The notes beneath the pieces were generated by a model that was not told the DNA's origin, made no database searches, and saw only the letters and a list, made by a program, of their open reading frames with translations. Below are positions 1 through 8,389 of a DNA stretch of 64,000 nt, piece by piece (positions within the stretch are counted from its first letter, which is position 1; the number at the start of each line of letters is the position of its first letter). A program made the translations under genes and the position numbers. The DNA is from Pararhizobium antarcticum (GTDB lineage Bacteria; Pseudomonadota; Alphaproteobacteria; Rhizobiales; Rhizobiaceae), in the NCBI RefSeq assembly GCF_001885585.1, contig NZ_LSRP01000107.1, positions 62,001 to 126,000 of the forward strand. Direction: 5' to 3'.

Positions 1-775
1 GATAGAGATGCCAGGTGGCATGGCCGAGAATGGGCATGACCACGGCAAGCCCGACGAAGACCGGGATCGAGCCGAGCACCAGTCCAGCGGCAACGATCAG
101 CCCCCAGACGGCAATGGGAACCGGATTGGCCAGTGTCGCCCGGATCGATGTCTCGACAGCCGAGACGGCACCAACATCCCGGTCCAGCAACAGCGGAAAC
201 GATACGACGACGGTAGCCAAAACAATGGCCGCGAAAACGAAGCCGACGGCGTTACCAACGAGAATCAGATTGAAGCCCGCCTCGGTCCCGACGATGCCGT
301 TCATGAAAGCCGCCAGCGAGGCCGGAGGAACCTCGCCGAGAAACCGCACATACAGCGCCTGCGCAACCACCAGCCAGGCGACGAACAGGATCAGAAGCAT
401 GGCAGCGACGGCCAGGATCGCCGGCAGCGCCGGAGAATGGCGCACGTCGAACGCATGTCGCCATGCGGTATCGAGACCCCGCTCGCGACGGCGGCTGATT
501 TCATAAAGCCCGATGGCGGCAACCGGCCCCAAAAGCGCAAAACCGGATGCCAGCGGATAAAGGATCGGCAGCATGTTCACACCCGAACTCCAGGTGGCGA
601 GAACGACACCGGCGATCGGATAGATGAGACAGAGGAAAACATAGTGGGACGGTTTCGTGCGGAAATCGTCGAAACCAAGACGCAGCGCGTCAAAAACATC
701 AGAAACGGCGATCTTGCGAACGCCCGGATGTGCAAGCGCCTCGCCCGGCCCCGCCATTACATGAAAAGCTGTCAT
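1..775 (-). CDS. DUF2189-family integral membrane protein (C-terminus beyond window)
   Basis: The reverse strand reads open from an ATG at 775 to the left edge, giving at least 258 residues, so the C-terminus is missing from the window. The protein begins MTAFHVMAGPGEALAHPGVR and then has several long hydrophobic stretches: around residues 45-60, 70-85, 110-140, 165-190 and 215-245. The short soluble N-terminus followed by about six helices, with a segment like DALRLGFDDFRTKPSHYVFL, is typical of DUF2189 inner-membrane proteins, whose function is unknown. It is divergent from the hydrolase at 997. The + strand ORF overlapping it is a codon-bias shadow. Confidence 0.75.
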   Translation of the reverse strand, partial: MTAFHVMAGPGEALAHPGVRKIAVSDVFDALRLGFDDFRTKPSHYVFLCLIYPIAGVVLATWSSGVNMLPILYPLASGFALLGPVAAIGLYEISRRRERGLDTAWRHAFDVRHSPALPAILAVAAMLLILFVAWLVVAQALYVRFLGEVPPASLAAFMNGIVGTEAGFNLILVGNAVGFVFAAIVLATVVVSFPLLLDRDVGAVSAVETSIRATLANPVPIAVWGLIVAAGLVLGSIPVFVGLAVVMPILGHATWHLY

Positions 776-996
776 GCCCGTCCTCCGTGTTGAAAAGGTC
801 CGTTACAGCGTCCGGGAAAGTCATGATGTCATCGTCAAAAAGGCATGGACGGCGACCGCATGCGTTTTGATCCCGTATCGTCGCTGCAGCCGGCAGCAAA
901 AGCGGGCTCTTACGAGCGCGACTGCAGCTATGCTACACCTGTTTCAAGCGTCTTTCACTTGACTTCCGTCCTGCCCGACCTCACATCGCCGTTACT

Positions 997-1551
997 ATGA
1001 AAACATCCGAAGCAGATATCCTCATCGTCCCCGGCTACACCAATTCCGGTCCCGAGCACTGGCAGACCCGCTGGCAGAGCAAACTCACGTCGGCGCGGCG
1101 GGTCGAACAGGCGGAATGGGCCAAACCCGTGCGCGAAGACTGGATCGCGCGCATGGTGGAAGAGGCAAACGCGGCCACAAAGCCCATCGTCATCGTTGCC
1201 CATTCTCTCGGCGTCGCAGCCGTTGCCCATGCGCTTTCGGGTATCGAAAAGAAGATCGCCGGCGCTTTTCTCGTCGCACCCCCGGACGTTGCCAATACCA
1301 AGATCAGGCCGAAACACCTGATGACATTCGGCCCCTACCCGCGCGATCCGCTGCCGTTTCCATCGATGATCGTCGCCAGCCGCAACGACCCGTTCGGCAC
1401 CTATGAACATGCGGGCGACATAGCCAATGCCTGGGGTTCGCTTCTGGTCGATGCCGGGGAATCCGGCCATATCAATACCGAGTCAGGCCATGGTCCCTGG
1501 CCGGAGGGAACCATGGTGTTCGCCCAGTTCATCAGCCGGTTGAAGCCGTGA
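997..1551 (+). CDS. RBBP9/YdeN-family alpha/beta hydrolase
   Basis: This 184-residue cytoplasmic protein has the small single-domain alpha/beta hydrolase layout of the RBBP9/YdeN serine hydrolase family. It opens with ILIVPGYTNSGPEHWQTRW, a family signature. The nucleophile is Ser70 in AHSLGV, an acid lies in ASRNDPFG, and the histidine is in the ESGHGPWPEG segment near the C-terminus. Substrates of the family are not well defined. The start has a weak Shine-Dalgarno. A CTTGAC hexamer at 958-963 could be a -35 element. The gene stands alone, divergent from the DUF2189 gene and followed at 138 bp by the c-di-GMP enzyme. Confidence 0.85.
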   Translation: MKTSEADILIVPGYTNSGPEHWQTRWQSKLTSARRVEQAEWAKPVREDWIARMVEEANAATKPIVIVAHSLGVAAVAHALSGIEKKIAGAFLVAPPDVANTKIRPKHLMTFGPYPRDPLPFPSMIVASRNDPFGTYEHAGDIANAWGSLLVDAGESGHINTESGHGPWPEGTMVFAQFISRLKP

Positions 1552-1688
1552 ATACCGATGCGGTGCAGACAGGTCTCTGTCGCAAAGAATTTACCTGTCC
1601 TGAATTATGCGGCAAAGCGTGCCTCATTAATCCGAACTTCACTGTCCTTGATCATCATCGCCTAAAATGAGCGAGATCGAAGACACCG

Positions 1689-4286
1689 GTGCCCAGCAGA
1701 GATGACGAAAAAAAACACCTGGAACCATGTACGCCGGTGGTGACAGGGTTTGATTCTGGCGTCTTTGCTCAGGCAGCGGGCGGCATTTTCATCATCAGCG
1801 GGGACGGCCTGGTCCAGTTGGCCAATCCCGCGTTTGGCCGCTTGGCCGGATCGCAAGACGCCACACTCATCGGTCTGCCATGGCGCGTGTTCGTGCATCC
1901 GGACGACGCAGCCACCATCGAAGAGACGATTTGCGAGATCCGCAATTCCGTGTATTCGACCAGGACCGTCTCCATGCGTCTGCAACCGACGGGGTCCAGC
2001 CCGGTCTGGACGATCGCGAGTTTCGCCAGAATGTCCGCCGGTGCCGGGTCTATGGACGTGATTGTCCAGGTTCAGGTGATCGACAGCCTGATGCAGACGC
2101 TGGGCGCACTGCAAAAGAGCGAAATACGCTGGAAATACGCATTGGACAGCGCCTATCAGGGTGTCTGGGATCACGACTTCAACCTGGAAGAATTCTTCTA
2201 TTCCGCGACCTGGCGCAAAATTCGCGGCCTTGCCGCACATACGCCTGTCGATGGCTCGCTTGAAAAATGGATGGAGGGTGTCCATCCCGACGATCGGGCG
2301 CACGTCCTAGCCTGTATCCATCAACAAAATGAAGGCCTCGTCAACTTCCACGTTTTTCAGTACCGCGAGCGTCATGCCGATGGTCACTGGGTGTGGATTG
2401 AAAGTCGCGGTTCATCGGTCGAATGGGACGCTGACGGCAAGCCGACCCGCATCATCGGCACGGATACGGACATCACCGAGCGCAAGCGCGACGAAGCGAC
2501 GCTGGCCGAGATTTCCCGCAAGCTTCGCTTGGCTCTGGACGTCTCGAAAATCGGTGTCTTCGACTTCAATCTCGATACCGGCGAAGCGCTCTGGGACGAG
2601 CGTATGCTGCAGATCTACGGACTCGATCGACCGCAAAGCCGCTATTCGCCTGTCGATTGGGAAAAACTCGTCCATCCGCAGGATCTGGCCACAGCGTCCG
2701 CGAATGTTGCCGCTGGCATCAGCGAAAACAGGCCATTCGTGAATGCGTTCAGGATCGTTCTTGAGGACGGGACAATGCGCTCCATCCGCTCCAACGCGGC
2801 CCCCTACACCGATGCAGAAGGCGCCTCCAGGCTGATCGGCGCCAACTGGGATGTAACCGAAGACGTTGCCTTGCAAGCCGAACTGGCCAAGGCCAAGACG
2901 CTTGCCGAAGCCCGCAACCAGGAGCTTGAAGCGGCCCGCGTGCGCATCGAATACAATGCACTGCATGACCACCTGACAGGCCTTCCCAATCGACGCTATC
3001 TCGACCAGAGACTTGACGAATGGGTCGTGGACCCGATGCGCAATTCCGCCATCCTGCACATCGATCTCGATCGCTTCAAGCAGATCAACGACACGCTCGG
3101 ACATCAGGCGGGCGACGCTATGCTCTCCCATACGGCGCTGACACTGAAACGATTTGCGCAGGATGACGATTTCGTGGCGCGAATCGGTGGTGATGAATTT
3201 GTCGTGCTTTGTGGGCCGGGCCGCAACAAGACCGATGTCGTTGCCTTGACCGACGCCATTATCACGGCTCTGCGCCAACCGGTCCCCTATGAAGGCCATC
3301 TTTGCCGCTTCGGCGCCAGCGCGGGTATCGCCTGGGCCGGAGACGAGACGCACGATGCCAAGCAGTCGCTGATGAATGCCGATATCGCCCTTTACCGGGC
3401 AAAGGGGCTCGGACGAAATCGCTACGAGTTCTTTACAAAACAGTTGCAGACGCAGATCCATCACGCCAAGCGCACCGCCGACGAAATCATGAAAGGGCTG
3501 GAGGAGCACGAATTCGTACCCTACTACCAGCCTCAGTTCTGCGCTCGGACCCTCGAAATCTCCGGCGTCGAGACGCTGGCGCGCTGGAATCACCCCGTGC
3601 ACGGCGTGCTTGCGCCCGCCTATTTCATGAAGGTTGCCGAGGACATGAACGCGCTGTCGGCGATCGACCGCAGCATCGCGGAGCAAGCGCTTGGGGATTT
3701 CAACGACTGGGAGCGCATGGGGCTCGGAATCGACCGCTTTTCCGTCAATGTCTCCTCGCGGCGGTTGCGTGAACCTGGCTTGATCGACAGCCTGAAGGCA
3801 TTGCAGATCAGGCCCGGTATCCTGTCCTTCGAATTGCTTGAATCGATCTTCCTGGACGATCTCGAGGATTCGGTCACCGAGACGATCAGCGTCTTGAAGC
3901 AGTTGGGGATCGATATCGAGATCGATGATTTCGGCACCGGGCACGCCTCGATCGTCGGCCTTTTGAAACTCAGCCCGAGCCGTCTGAAAATCGACAGGGT
4001 TCTGGTCGAACCGATCAAGGAGTCAGCGGAGCAGCGTCGCCTTGTCGGCTCGATCATCGACATAGGCCACTCGCTGCACATCGATGTGGTCGCCGAGGGT
4101 GTCGAAACGCTGGCGCATGCCGATATCCTGCGCGATCTCGGCTGCGATATCCTGCAAGGCTTCGCTTTTGCAAAGCCGATGTCGAAGGTTGACCTGGAAG
4201 TCTTTGCGCGCTCCGGACACTGGCGTCAGTCGCCGCTACCAACCCAACCATCGCGGCCAGAGGCCGATCGGGATTCCGCCGCATAA
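1689..4286 (+). CDS. PAS-PAS-PAS-GGDEF-EAL cyclic-di-GMP turnover protein
   Basis: An 865-residue soluble sensor. PAS-like domains lie at about residues 20-115, 137-265 (a PAS_3 fold ending in the DITERK linker) and 267-395, followed by GGDEF (about 420-585) and EAL (about 600-845). The cyclase motif GGDEF is intact at residues 500-504, but I see no RxxD inhibitory site just before it. The EAL signature reads E-T-L (628-630). The other phosphodiesterase residues are present: N in SVNVSS, the DDFGTG loop, the lysine in LKIDR, and EGVET. Both activities are therefore plausible. The start is taken as GTG at 1689, with an in-frame GTG near residue 19 as an alternative. No membrane helix is seen, so the sensed signal is probably cytoplasmic. 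Confidence 0.9.
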   Translation: MPSRDDEKKHLEPCTPVVTGFDSGVFAQAAGGIFIISGDGLVQLANPAFGRLAGSQDATLIGLPWRVFVHPDDAATIEETICEIRNSVYSTRTVSMRLQPTGSSPVWTIASFARMSAGAGSMDVIVQVQVIDSLMQTLGALQKSEIRWKYALDSAYQGVWDHDFNLEEFFYSATWRKIRGLAAHTPVDGSLEKWMEGVHPDDRAHVLACIHQQNEGLVNFHVFQYRERHADGHWVWIESRGSSVEWDADGKPTRIIGTDTDITERKRDEATLAEISRKLRLALDVSKIGVFDFNLDTGEALWDERMLQIYGLDRPQSRYSPVDWEKLVHPQDLATASANVAAGISENRPFVNAFRIVLEDGTMRSIRSNAAPYTDAEGASRLIGANWDVTEDVALQAELAKAKTLAEARNQELEAARVRIEYNALHDHLTGLPNRRYLDQRLDEWVVDPMRNSAILHIDLDRFKQINDTLGHQAGDAMLSHTALTLKRFAQDDDFVARIGGDEFVVLCGPGRNKTDVVALTDAIITALRQPVPYEGHLCRFGASAGIAWAGDETHDAKQSLMNADIALYRAKGLGRNRYEFFTKQLQTQIHHAKRTADEIMKGLEEHEFVPYYQPQFCARTLEISGVETLARWNHPVHGVLAPAYFMKVAEDMNALSAIDRSIAEQALGDFNDWERMGLGIDRFSVNVSSRRLREPGLIDSLKALQIRPGILSFELLESIFLDDLEDSVTETISVLKQLGIDIEIDDFGTGHASIVGLLKLSPSRLKIDRVLVEPIKESAEQRRLVGSIIDIGHSLHIDVVAEGVETLAHADILRDLGCDILQGFAFAKPMSKVDLEVFARSGHWRQSPLPTQPSRPEADRDSAA

Positions 4287-4287
4287 A

Positions 4288-4318
4288 AAAATCCGCGCAG
4301 CATCGCTGCACGGATTAA
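4288..4318 (-). terminator. Terminator of the ATPase zeta inhibitor gene
   Basis: AATCCG (4290-4295) pairs with CGGATT (4311-4316), and GCAGC pairs with GCTGC inside, around an ATC loop and one mismatch. On the minus strand the stem is followed by a run of seven T. It therefore fits termination of the gene at 4338-4652, and lies back to back with the end of the GGDEF-EAL gene. Confidence 0.7.
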
Positions 4319-4337
4319 AAAACGTTTTTCTGGCCGA

Positions 4338-4652
4338 TCAGCCGTTCTGGATCTGCGTTACGGCTTCGGAAAGCAGTTCCAGCATCTTCAGACGGATATC
4401 GTCATCGCTCTGCGAGATACCGGCCGCATCGAAGTCGGCGCGCAGCTTGCGCACGACGTCCTCATGTCCGGCTTCTTCAAAATCGGCGGCAACCACTTCC
4501 TTCGCATAGGCGTCTGCATCGGCCTTGCCGAGCAAGCCGGCCGCCCAGAGACCCACAAGCTTGTTGCGTCGGACTTCAGCTTTGAATTTCAGTTCCTCAT
4601 CAAGCGCGAACTTTGATTCAAACGCCTTTTCACGATCCTGCATATTGGCCAT
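4338..4652 (-). CDS. DUF1476 protein, F1-ATPase zeta-subunit inhibitor
   Basis: A 104-residue protein starting MANMQDREKAFESKFALDEE, the hallmark of DUF1476. In Paracoccus and other alphaproteobacteria this family is the zeta subunit, which binds F1-ATPase and blocks ATP hydrolysis. The inhibitory N-terminal helix and the four-helix bundle length are both conserved here. The ATG at 4652 is chosen over an upstream in-frame start because it has a GGGAGA ribosome binding site and matches the family start. It is divergent from purC and separated from it by 233 bp. Confidence 0.9.
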   Translation of the reverse strand: MANMQDREKAFESKFALDEELKFKAEVRRNKLVGLWAAGLLGKADADAYAKEVVAADFEEAGHEDVVRKLRADFDAAGISQSDDDIRLKMLELLSEAVTQIQNG

Positions 4653-4761
4653 GTTTCCATCTCCCAAACGATTTTGCGCCGCAACGGCTTCGTCCCCATA
4701 AACCAAACCCCCGCAAAAAGTGCAATGCGAACTTATCGGCGGCCCATCACTTTCCCGCCAG

Positions 4762-4810
4762 TCTGATCTAATTCGGGGATCAGATGAGAGCGCGATTGTG
4801 AAATCTGATC
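4762..4810. promoter_or_regulatory. Inverted repeat with a third half-site upstream of purC
   Basis: TCTGATC (4762-4768) and GATCAGA (4778-4784) form a perfect 7-bp dyad with a 9-nt spacer. A third TCTGATC copy sits at 4804-4810. The motif lies between the divergent zeta-inhibitor and purC genes and looks like an operator. No regulator can be named from the sequence. Confidence 0.35.
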
Positions 4811-4885
4811 TTTTCGGTTATGGACCCGACTAGAGAATGACGATGGCGCAGCCCAGGAGCGCCAGCAACCGTAGAGACAATATTC

Positions 4886-5650
4886 ATGAACCGTCGCCGC
4901 CGTATCTACGAGGGCAAGGCAAAGATCCTTTACGAAGGTCCCGAGCCAGGCACTCTGATCCAGTTCTTCAAGGATGACGCTACTGCCTTCAACGCAAAGA
5001 AGCATGAAGTCATCGACGGCAAGGGCGTGCTCAACAATCGTATTTCCGAATACATCTTCACGCATCTGAACCGGATCGGCATCCCGACCCATTTCATCCG
5101 TCGGCTGAACATGCGCGAACAGTTGATCAAGGAAGTGGAGATCATCCCGCTCGAGATCGTTGTCCGCAACGTCGCTGCCGGTTCGCTGTCCAAGCGCCTC
5201 GGCATCGAGGAAGGCGTAGTCCTGCCGCGCTCGATCATCGAATTCTATTACAAGGCCGATGCACTGGAAGATCCGATGGTCTCCGAGGAGCATATCACGG
5301 CTTTTGGCTGGGCAAGCCCGCAGGAACTTGATGACATCATGGCGCTTGCCATCCGCATCAACGACTTCCTCACTGGCCTGTTTCTCGGCGTCGGCATCCA
5401 GCTGGTCGATTTCAAGATCGAATGCGGCCGCCTGTTCGAAGGCGACATGATGCGTATTATCCTGGCCGACGAGATTTCGCCGGACAGCTGCCGTCTCTGG
5501 GACGTGGAGACCAAGGAAAAGATGGACAAGGACCGGTTCCGCCGCGATATGGGAGGGCTCGTCGAGGCCTACCAGGAAGTGGCCCGCCGTCTTGGCATCA
5601 TGAACGAAAACGAACCAACGCGCGGCTCCGGCCCGGTTCTGGTGAAGTAA
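4886..5650 (+). CDS. purC: Phosphoribosylaminoimidazole-succinocarboxamide synthase
   Basis: PurC (SAICAR synthase, 254 residues, normal length) condenses CAIR with aspartate using ATP in de novo purine synthesis. Signatures include [10 protein letters not shown] at the N-terminus, [17 protein letters not shown] and the aspartate/ADP-site segment [14 protein letters not shown]. It is the first gene of a purine cluster: purS follows after 15 bp, then a small ORF and purQ. The start ATG opens the conserved [13 protein letters not shown] sequence. A possible operator dyad lies about 75-125 bp upstream. Confidence 0.97.
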   Translation: MNRRRRIYEGKAKILYEGPEPGTLIQFFKDDATAFNAKKHEVIDGKGVLNNRISEYIFTHLNRIGIPTHFIRRLNMREQLIKEVEIIPLEIVVRNVAAGSLSKRLGIEEGVVLPRSIIEFYYKADALEDPMVSEEHITAFGWASPQELDDIMALAIRINDFLTGLFLGVGIQLVDFKIECGRLFEGDMMRIILADEISPDSCRLWDVETKEKMDKDRFRRDMGGLVEAYQEVARRLGIMNENEPTRGSGPVLVK

Positions 5651-5665
5651 GCAGGAAAAACGACA

Positions 5666-5908
5666 GTGATCAACGCACGCGTGACTGTGACGCTGAAGAA
5701 CGGCGTTCTCGACCCCCAGGGCAAGGCCATCGAGGGCGCGCTCGGCGCCCTCGGTTTCGACGGCATCGGCCATATCCGCCAGGGCAAGGTCTTCGATCTC
5801 CAGATCGAAACGGAAGACCGGGCAAAGGCCGAAGCCGACCTGAAAGCCATGTGCGAAAAACTGCTCGCCAATACGGTGATTGAGAATTATACTATCTCAC
5901 TCGCCTGA
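5666..5908 (+). CDS. purS: Phosphoribosylformylglycinamidine synthase subunit PurS
   Basis: An 80-residue PurS. It bridges PurQ (glutaminase) and small PurL in the three-part FGAM synthase. The sequence VTLKNGVLDPQGKAIEGAL and IGHIRQGKVFDL is diagnostic. Translation starts at GTG 5666, 15 bp after purC, with an AGGA ribosome site. Its presence agrees with the short purL at 10864 and the separate purQ. Confidence 0.97.
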   Translation: MINARVTVTLKNGVLDPQGKAIEGALGALGFDGIGHIRQGKVFDLQIETEDRAKAEADLKAMCEKLLANTVIENYTISLA

Positions 5909-5928
5909 TGGTTGAATGAGGTGGTGCA

Positions 5929-6186
5929 ATGGCTGAAGTCGCCAACGCGTTGATGTATAAATTGCTGAAGCGCGTTGATGGTGATGTTACTGCCTTGAAG
6001 GACGGCCAGCGGGAGATTCGATCAGAGTTGAACGTGATGCAGGGAACGACGATTGCCATGCATCAGGACATTCACAACATCTACGGACTTCTTGCTCGTC
6101 ACAAAACACGCCTCGACCGTATCGAAAACCGCCTCGAACTGCGCGCACTCGCCGAGGCCCAATCCAGGTTTGAACCGCACCCATGA
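5929..6186 (+). CDS. Small coiled-coil protein between purS and purQ
   Basis: An 85-residue ORF with a good GAGGTGG ribosome site. Its stop overlaps the purQ start in an ATGA arrangement, so it is probably translationally coupled. The protein is almost all helix with heptad-like spacing, for example [16 protein letters not shown] and [16 protein letters not shown], suggesting a dimeric coiled coil. It has no signal peptide or metal motif. Its codons look less GC-biased at third positions than those of the pur genes, hinting at a later insertion. I do not recognise a function. It could affect FGAM synthase assembly or simply be a passenger. Confidence 0.75.
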   Translation: MAEVANALMYKLLKRVDGDVTALKDGQREIRSELNVMQGTTIAMHQDIHNIYGLLARHKTRLDRIENRLELRALAEAQSRFEPHP

Positions 6187-6854
6187 AATCCGCCGTCGTT
6201 CAGCTTCCAGGCCTCAATCGCGACCGCGACATGATCGCCGCGATCACCAAGATTTCCGGCCAGGCGCCGATCACCATATGGCAGACGGAAACCGACATTC
6301 CGGATGTTGATCTGATCGTTATCCCCGGCGGCTTTTCCTATGGCGACTACCTGCGCTGCGGTGCGATTGCTGCCCGCATGCCGGTGATGCAGGCAATCAA
6401 GGCGAAAGCTGAAGCCGGCGTCAAGGTGCTCGGCGTCTGCAACGGCTTCCAGATCCTCGTCGAAGCTGGCCTCCTTCCCGGCGCGCTGATGCGCAACGCC
6501 TCGCTGAAATTCGTCTGCAAGGAAATCAAGCTGGAAGTGGTGAATGCCGACACGGATTTCACCCGCGCCTACGGCAAGGGCCAGATCATCCGCTGCCCGG
6601 TCGCCCATCATGACGGCAATTATTTCGCCGATGATGAAACGCTGAAGGCAATCGAGGGCAATGGTCAGGTCCTGTTCCGCTATGCGGAAGGCACCAATCC
6701 GAATGGATCGATGAACGATATTGCCGGCGTGATGAACACCCGCGGCAATGTACTTGGCATGATGCCGCATCCGGAAAACCTGATCGAGGCGGCCCACGGC
6801 GGCGCCGATGGCCGCGGTCTTTTCGCATCCGCACTCGAAGTCATCGCCGCTTAA
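6183..6854 (+). CDS. purQ: Phosphoribosylformylglycinamidine synthase subunit PurQ
   Basis: The 223-residue class I glutaminase subunit of FGAM synthase, supplying ammonia to PurL. The nucleophilic cysteine is in GVCNGFQ, and the oxyanion segment [15 protein letters not shown] is conserved. The His-Glu pair lies in [10 protein letters not shown] near the C-terminus. The start overlaps the stop of the small ORF by 4 bp. It works with purS upstream and purL about 4 kb downstream. Confidence 0.97.
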   Translation: MKSAVVQLPGLNRDRDMIAAITKISGQAPITIWQTETDIPDVDLIVIPGGFSYGDYLRCGAIAARMPVMQAIKAKAEAGVKVLGVCNGFQILVEAGLLPGALMRNASLKFVCKEIKLEVVNADTDFTRAYGKGQIIRCPVAHHDGNYFADDETLKAIEGNGQVLFRYAEGTNPNGSMNDIAGVMNTRGNVLGMMPHPENLIEAAHGGADGRGLFASALEVIAA

Positions 6855-6907
6855 CCATCTGGCTGCTAGAACGGTTCGAGACGAGATCGAATCACCGAGG
6901 CTTTCCG

Positions 6908-7318
6908 ATGCGCACTTCCCTCATCCTTCGCGGGCTTGCCCTTGCCGGCCTCACCGGCCTGACGGCGATCGGTGCCGGTTGCCAGTCCGAGCGTCCTTCA
7001 GCGCCGCCGGCACAGAGCACCGCGGCCCTGCCGACCATGGAGAGAGTGGCGCTTGCGGCCAACCGCTGCTGGTTCAAGTCCGGCGACGCAGCCTTCAAAC
7101 CTTATCGCCTGGCGCCGGAACTCAATTCCTTCTCCGGCCGCCCGCGCATTCTGATCGTGCACCGCAATTCTCCGGAATCTCGGCCGCTCGCAGTTGTTCA
7201 GGCCGAAGGGCACCCGGCAAAAATGCAGGCCTTCGGCCCGCTTCTTGACGAGCAGGTCGGTCCGCGCATGACCTCCGATATCCGCCGCTGGGCCTCCGGC
7301 AACTCCGGTTGCAACTGA
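6908..7318 (+). CDS. Putative lipoprotein of unknown function
   Basis: A 136-residue protein with a charged start (MRTSLILRG), a hydrophobic core and a cysteine near residue 24 in IGAGCQS. This resembles a signal peptidase II lipobox, although the -3 residue is not ideal. The mature part is rich in proline at first and has three cysteines including the lipid one, with the last in NSGCN at the end. I recognise no domain. It follows purQ by 53 bp but has no evident purine link. Confidence 0.7.
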   Translation: MRTSLILRGLALAGLTGLTAIGAGCQSERPSAPPAQSTAALPTMERVALAANRCWFKSGDAAFKPYRLAPELNSFSGRPRILIVHRNSPESRPLAVVQAEGHPAKMQAFGPLLDEQVGPRMTSDIRRWASGNSGCN

Positions 7319-7619
7319 GCGTCCCGTCAAGCGAGTGCGCGCCCGTCCTGAGAAGAGACGTGCAAATCGACGGGCAGGGTTCGCTTTCACAGTTCCCTTT
7401 TGAAACCAATTCCCTGACAATCGCAGCCGTGATCAGCCAGAGATTGAACGGAGTACCCATGACAGGCACGCAAAACAGTCTAACAACAACAGCTGTGACA
7501 ACCTCGGCACAGTTGTAGGCAGCCCTGCAGTCTCCCTCCCGCGGAAACCCTGCCCGTTGCCGCCAACTTCAATTGCACCCCGCTCGTTTGTAATCGTCCG
7601 ATTTTAGAGGCCCGTTTTC
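7319..7619. other. Intergenic region with a possible 19-codon ORF
   Basis: Most of this stretch shows nothing recognisable. At 7459-7518 there is a tiny ORF (MTGTQNSLTTTAVTTSAQL) with GGAG placed 5 nt before the ATG. It has six threonines in 19 residues and several ACA and CTA codons. It may be a leader peptide for the ArsC-like gene or chance. The region is A-richer there than the flanking genes. Confidence 0.3.
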
Positions 7620-7967
7620 ATGGCAATCACGATTTACCACAATCGCAACTGCGGAACCTCCCGCAACGTCCTGAAGTTGATCCGCGATGCGGGTTACGAA
7701 CCGACCATCATCGACTACATGGAGAGCCCACCCGGCCGCGAAGAGATGCTTGCCCTGCTGATTGCCATGGATATGTCCCCACGAGCACTGCTGCGCACCC
7801 AGGAGACGCTCTATACCGATCTGCAACTCGATGACGGCGCGCTGGACGACCGCGCACTGCTCGACGCCATGCTGGCCAATCCCCGACTGATCGAGCGCCC
7901 GATCGTCATCAGTGAAAAGGGTGTCCGGCTTTGTCGGCCGAAGGAAAAAGTTCTAGAGCTTCTCTAG
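7620..7967 (+). CDS. arsC: ArsC-family arsenate reductase (glutaredoxin type)
   Basis: A 115-residue thioredoxin-fold protein. The catalytic cysteine is in HNRNCGTSRN near the N-terminus, and the three arginines that bind arsenate in ArsC have counterparts in SPRALLR, ERPIVI and CRPKEK. The family uses glutathione and glutaredoxin to reduce arsenate to arsenite. It is shorter than plasmid ArsC (about 140 residues), so it could be an ArsC-like/YffB-type paralogue with another thiol role. No ars operon genes (arsR, arsB, acr3) are adjacent. Confidence 0.85.
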   Translation: MAITIYHNRNCGTSRNVLKLIRDAGYEPTIIDYMESPPGREEMLALLIAMDMSPRALLRTQETLYTDLQLDDGALDDRALLDAMLANPRLIERPIVISEKGVRLCRPKEKVLELL

Positions 7968-8041
7968 TCCTGCGCGCCACAGGAAATGCCGCCGCCCGCA
8001 ACGGGACGGTCAAGCGCATGGTGGGAAGACGGCCTTCCCCG

Positions 8042-8287
8042 TCAGTTCCAGAAGGAGCGGCAGCTTTCCTGCCGCGCTTCGGCACGCGTCACGCCGATAT
8101 CGTCCAGCTGGCTATCGCTCAGTTCGGCCAAATCAAGACGGCTACGCGCCTTATCACGCCGGATTTGAAACCACCGCCACGCCGCTGCGATTGCGCCGGT
8201 CAAAAGCCTCCACGAATCCCTGGTCGATGACCGCACCACCCGATCCTCGCCGGATTGCACCGCCTTGATTGTCTCTATTATATTCAT
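8042..8287 (-). CDS. DUF1127 small arginine-rich protein
   Basis: An 81-residue protein whose C-terminal half, RSRLDLAELSDSQLDDIGVTRAEARQE, is the DUF1127 (YjiS-like) motif. In Agrobacterium and Rhodobacter, small DUF1127 proteins bind RNA or affect phosphate and RNA metabolism, but those are mostly shorter members. It is divergent from a MocR regulator at 8390, an arrangement that suggests it is a regulatory target. The first codons are AT-rich and lack a clear Shine-Dalgarno. Confidence 0.85.
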   Translation of the reverse strand: MNIIETIKAVQSGEDRVVRSSTRDSWRLLTGAIAAAWRWFQIRRDKARSRLDLAELSDSQLDDIGVTRAEARQESCRSFWN

Positions 8288-8351
8288 TGCTTTGATCCAA
8301 TTTCAATTGATTGTACCCGCCCTGTTTCCGCACTCCCTTCGTCATTCATAA

Positions 8352-8380
8352 TTGACACCGTTTAGGGTGCAATGTAGATA
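8352..8380 (+). promoter_or_regulatory. Near-consensus sigma-70 promoter of the MocR gene with internal dyad
   Basis: TTGACA (8352-8357) and TAGATA (8375-8380) are separated by exactly 17 bp. The dyad CACC (8356-8359)/GGTG (8366-8369) sits in the spacer, so a bound protein there would block RNA polymerase. Transcription should start about 8386-8390, at or beside the ATG at 8390, so the message is probably leaderless. No Shine-Dalgarno is visible. Confidence 0.6.
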
Positions 8381-8389
8381 ATTGTTACC

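Noticed and set aside
8-793. A 261-codon + strand ORF at the left edge
   Set aside because: Hydrophilic low-complexity shadow of the DUF2189 membrane protein on the minus strand.
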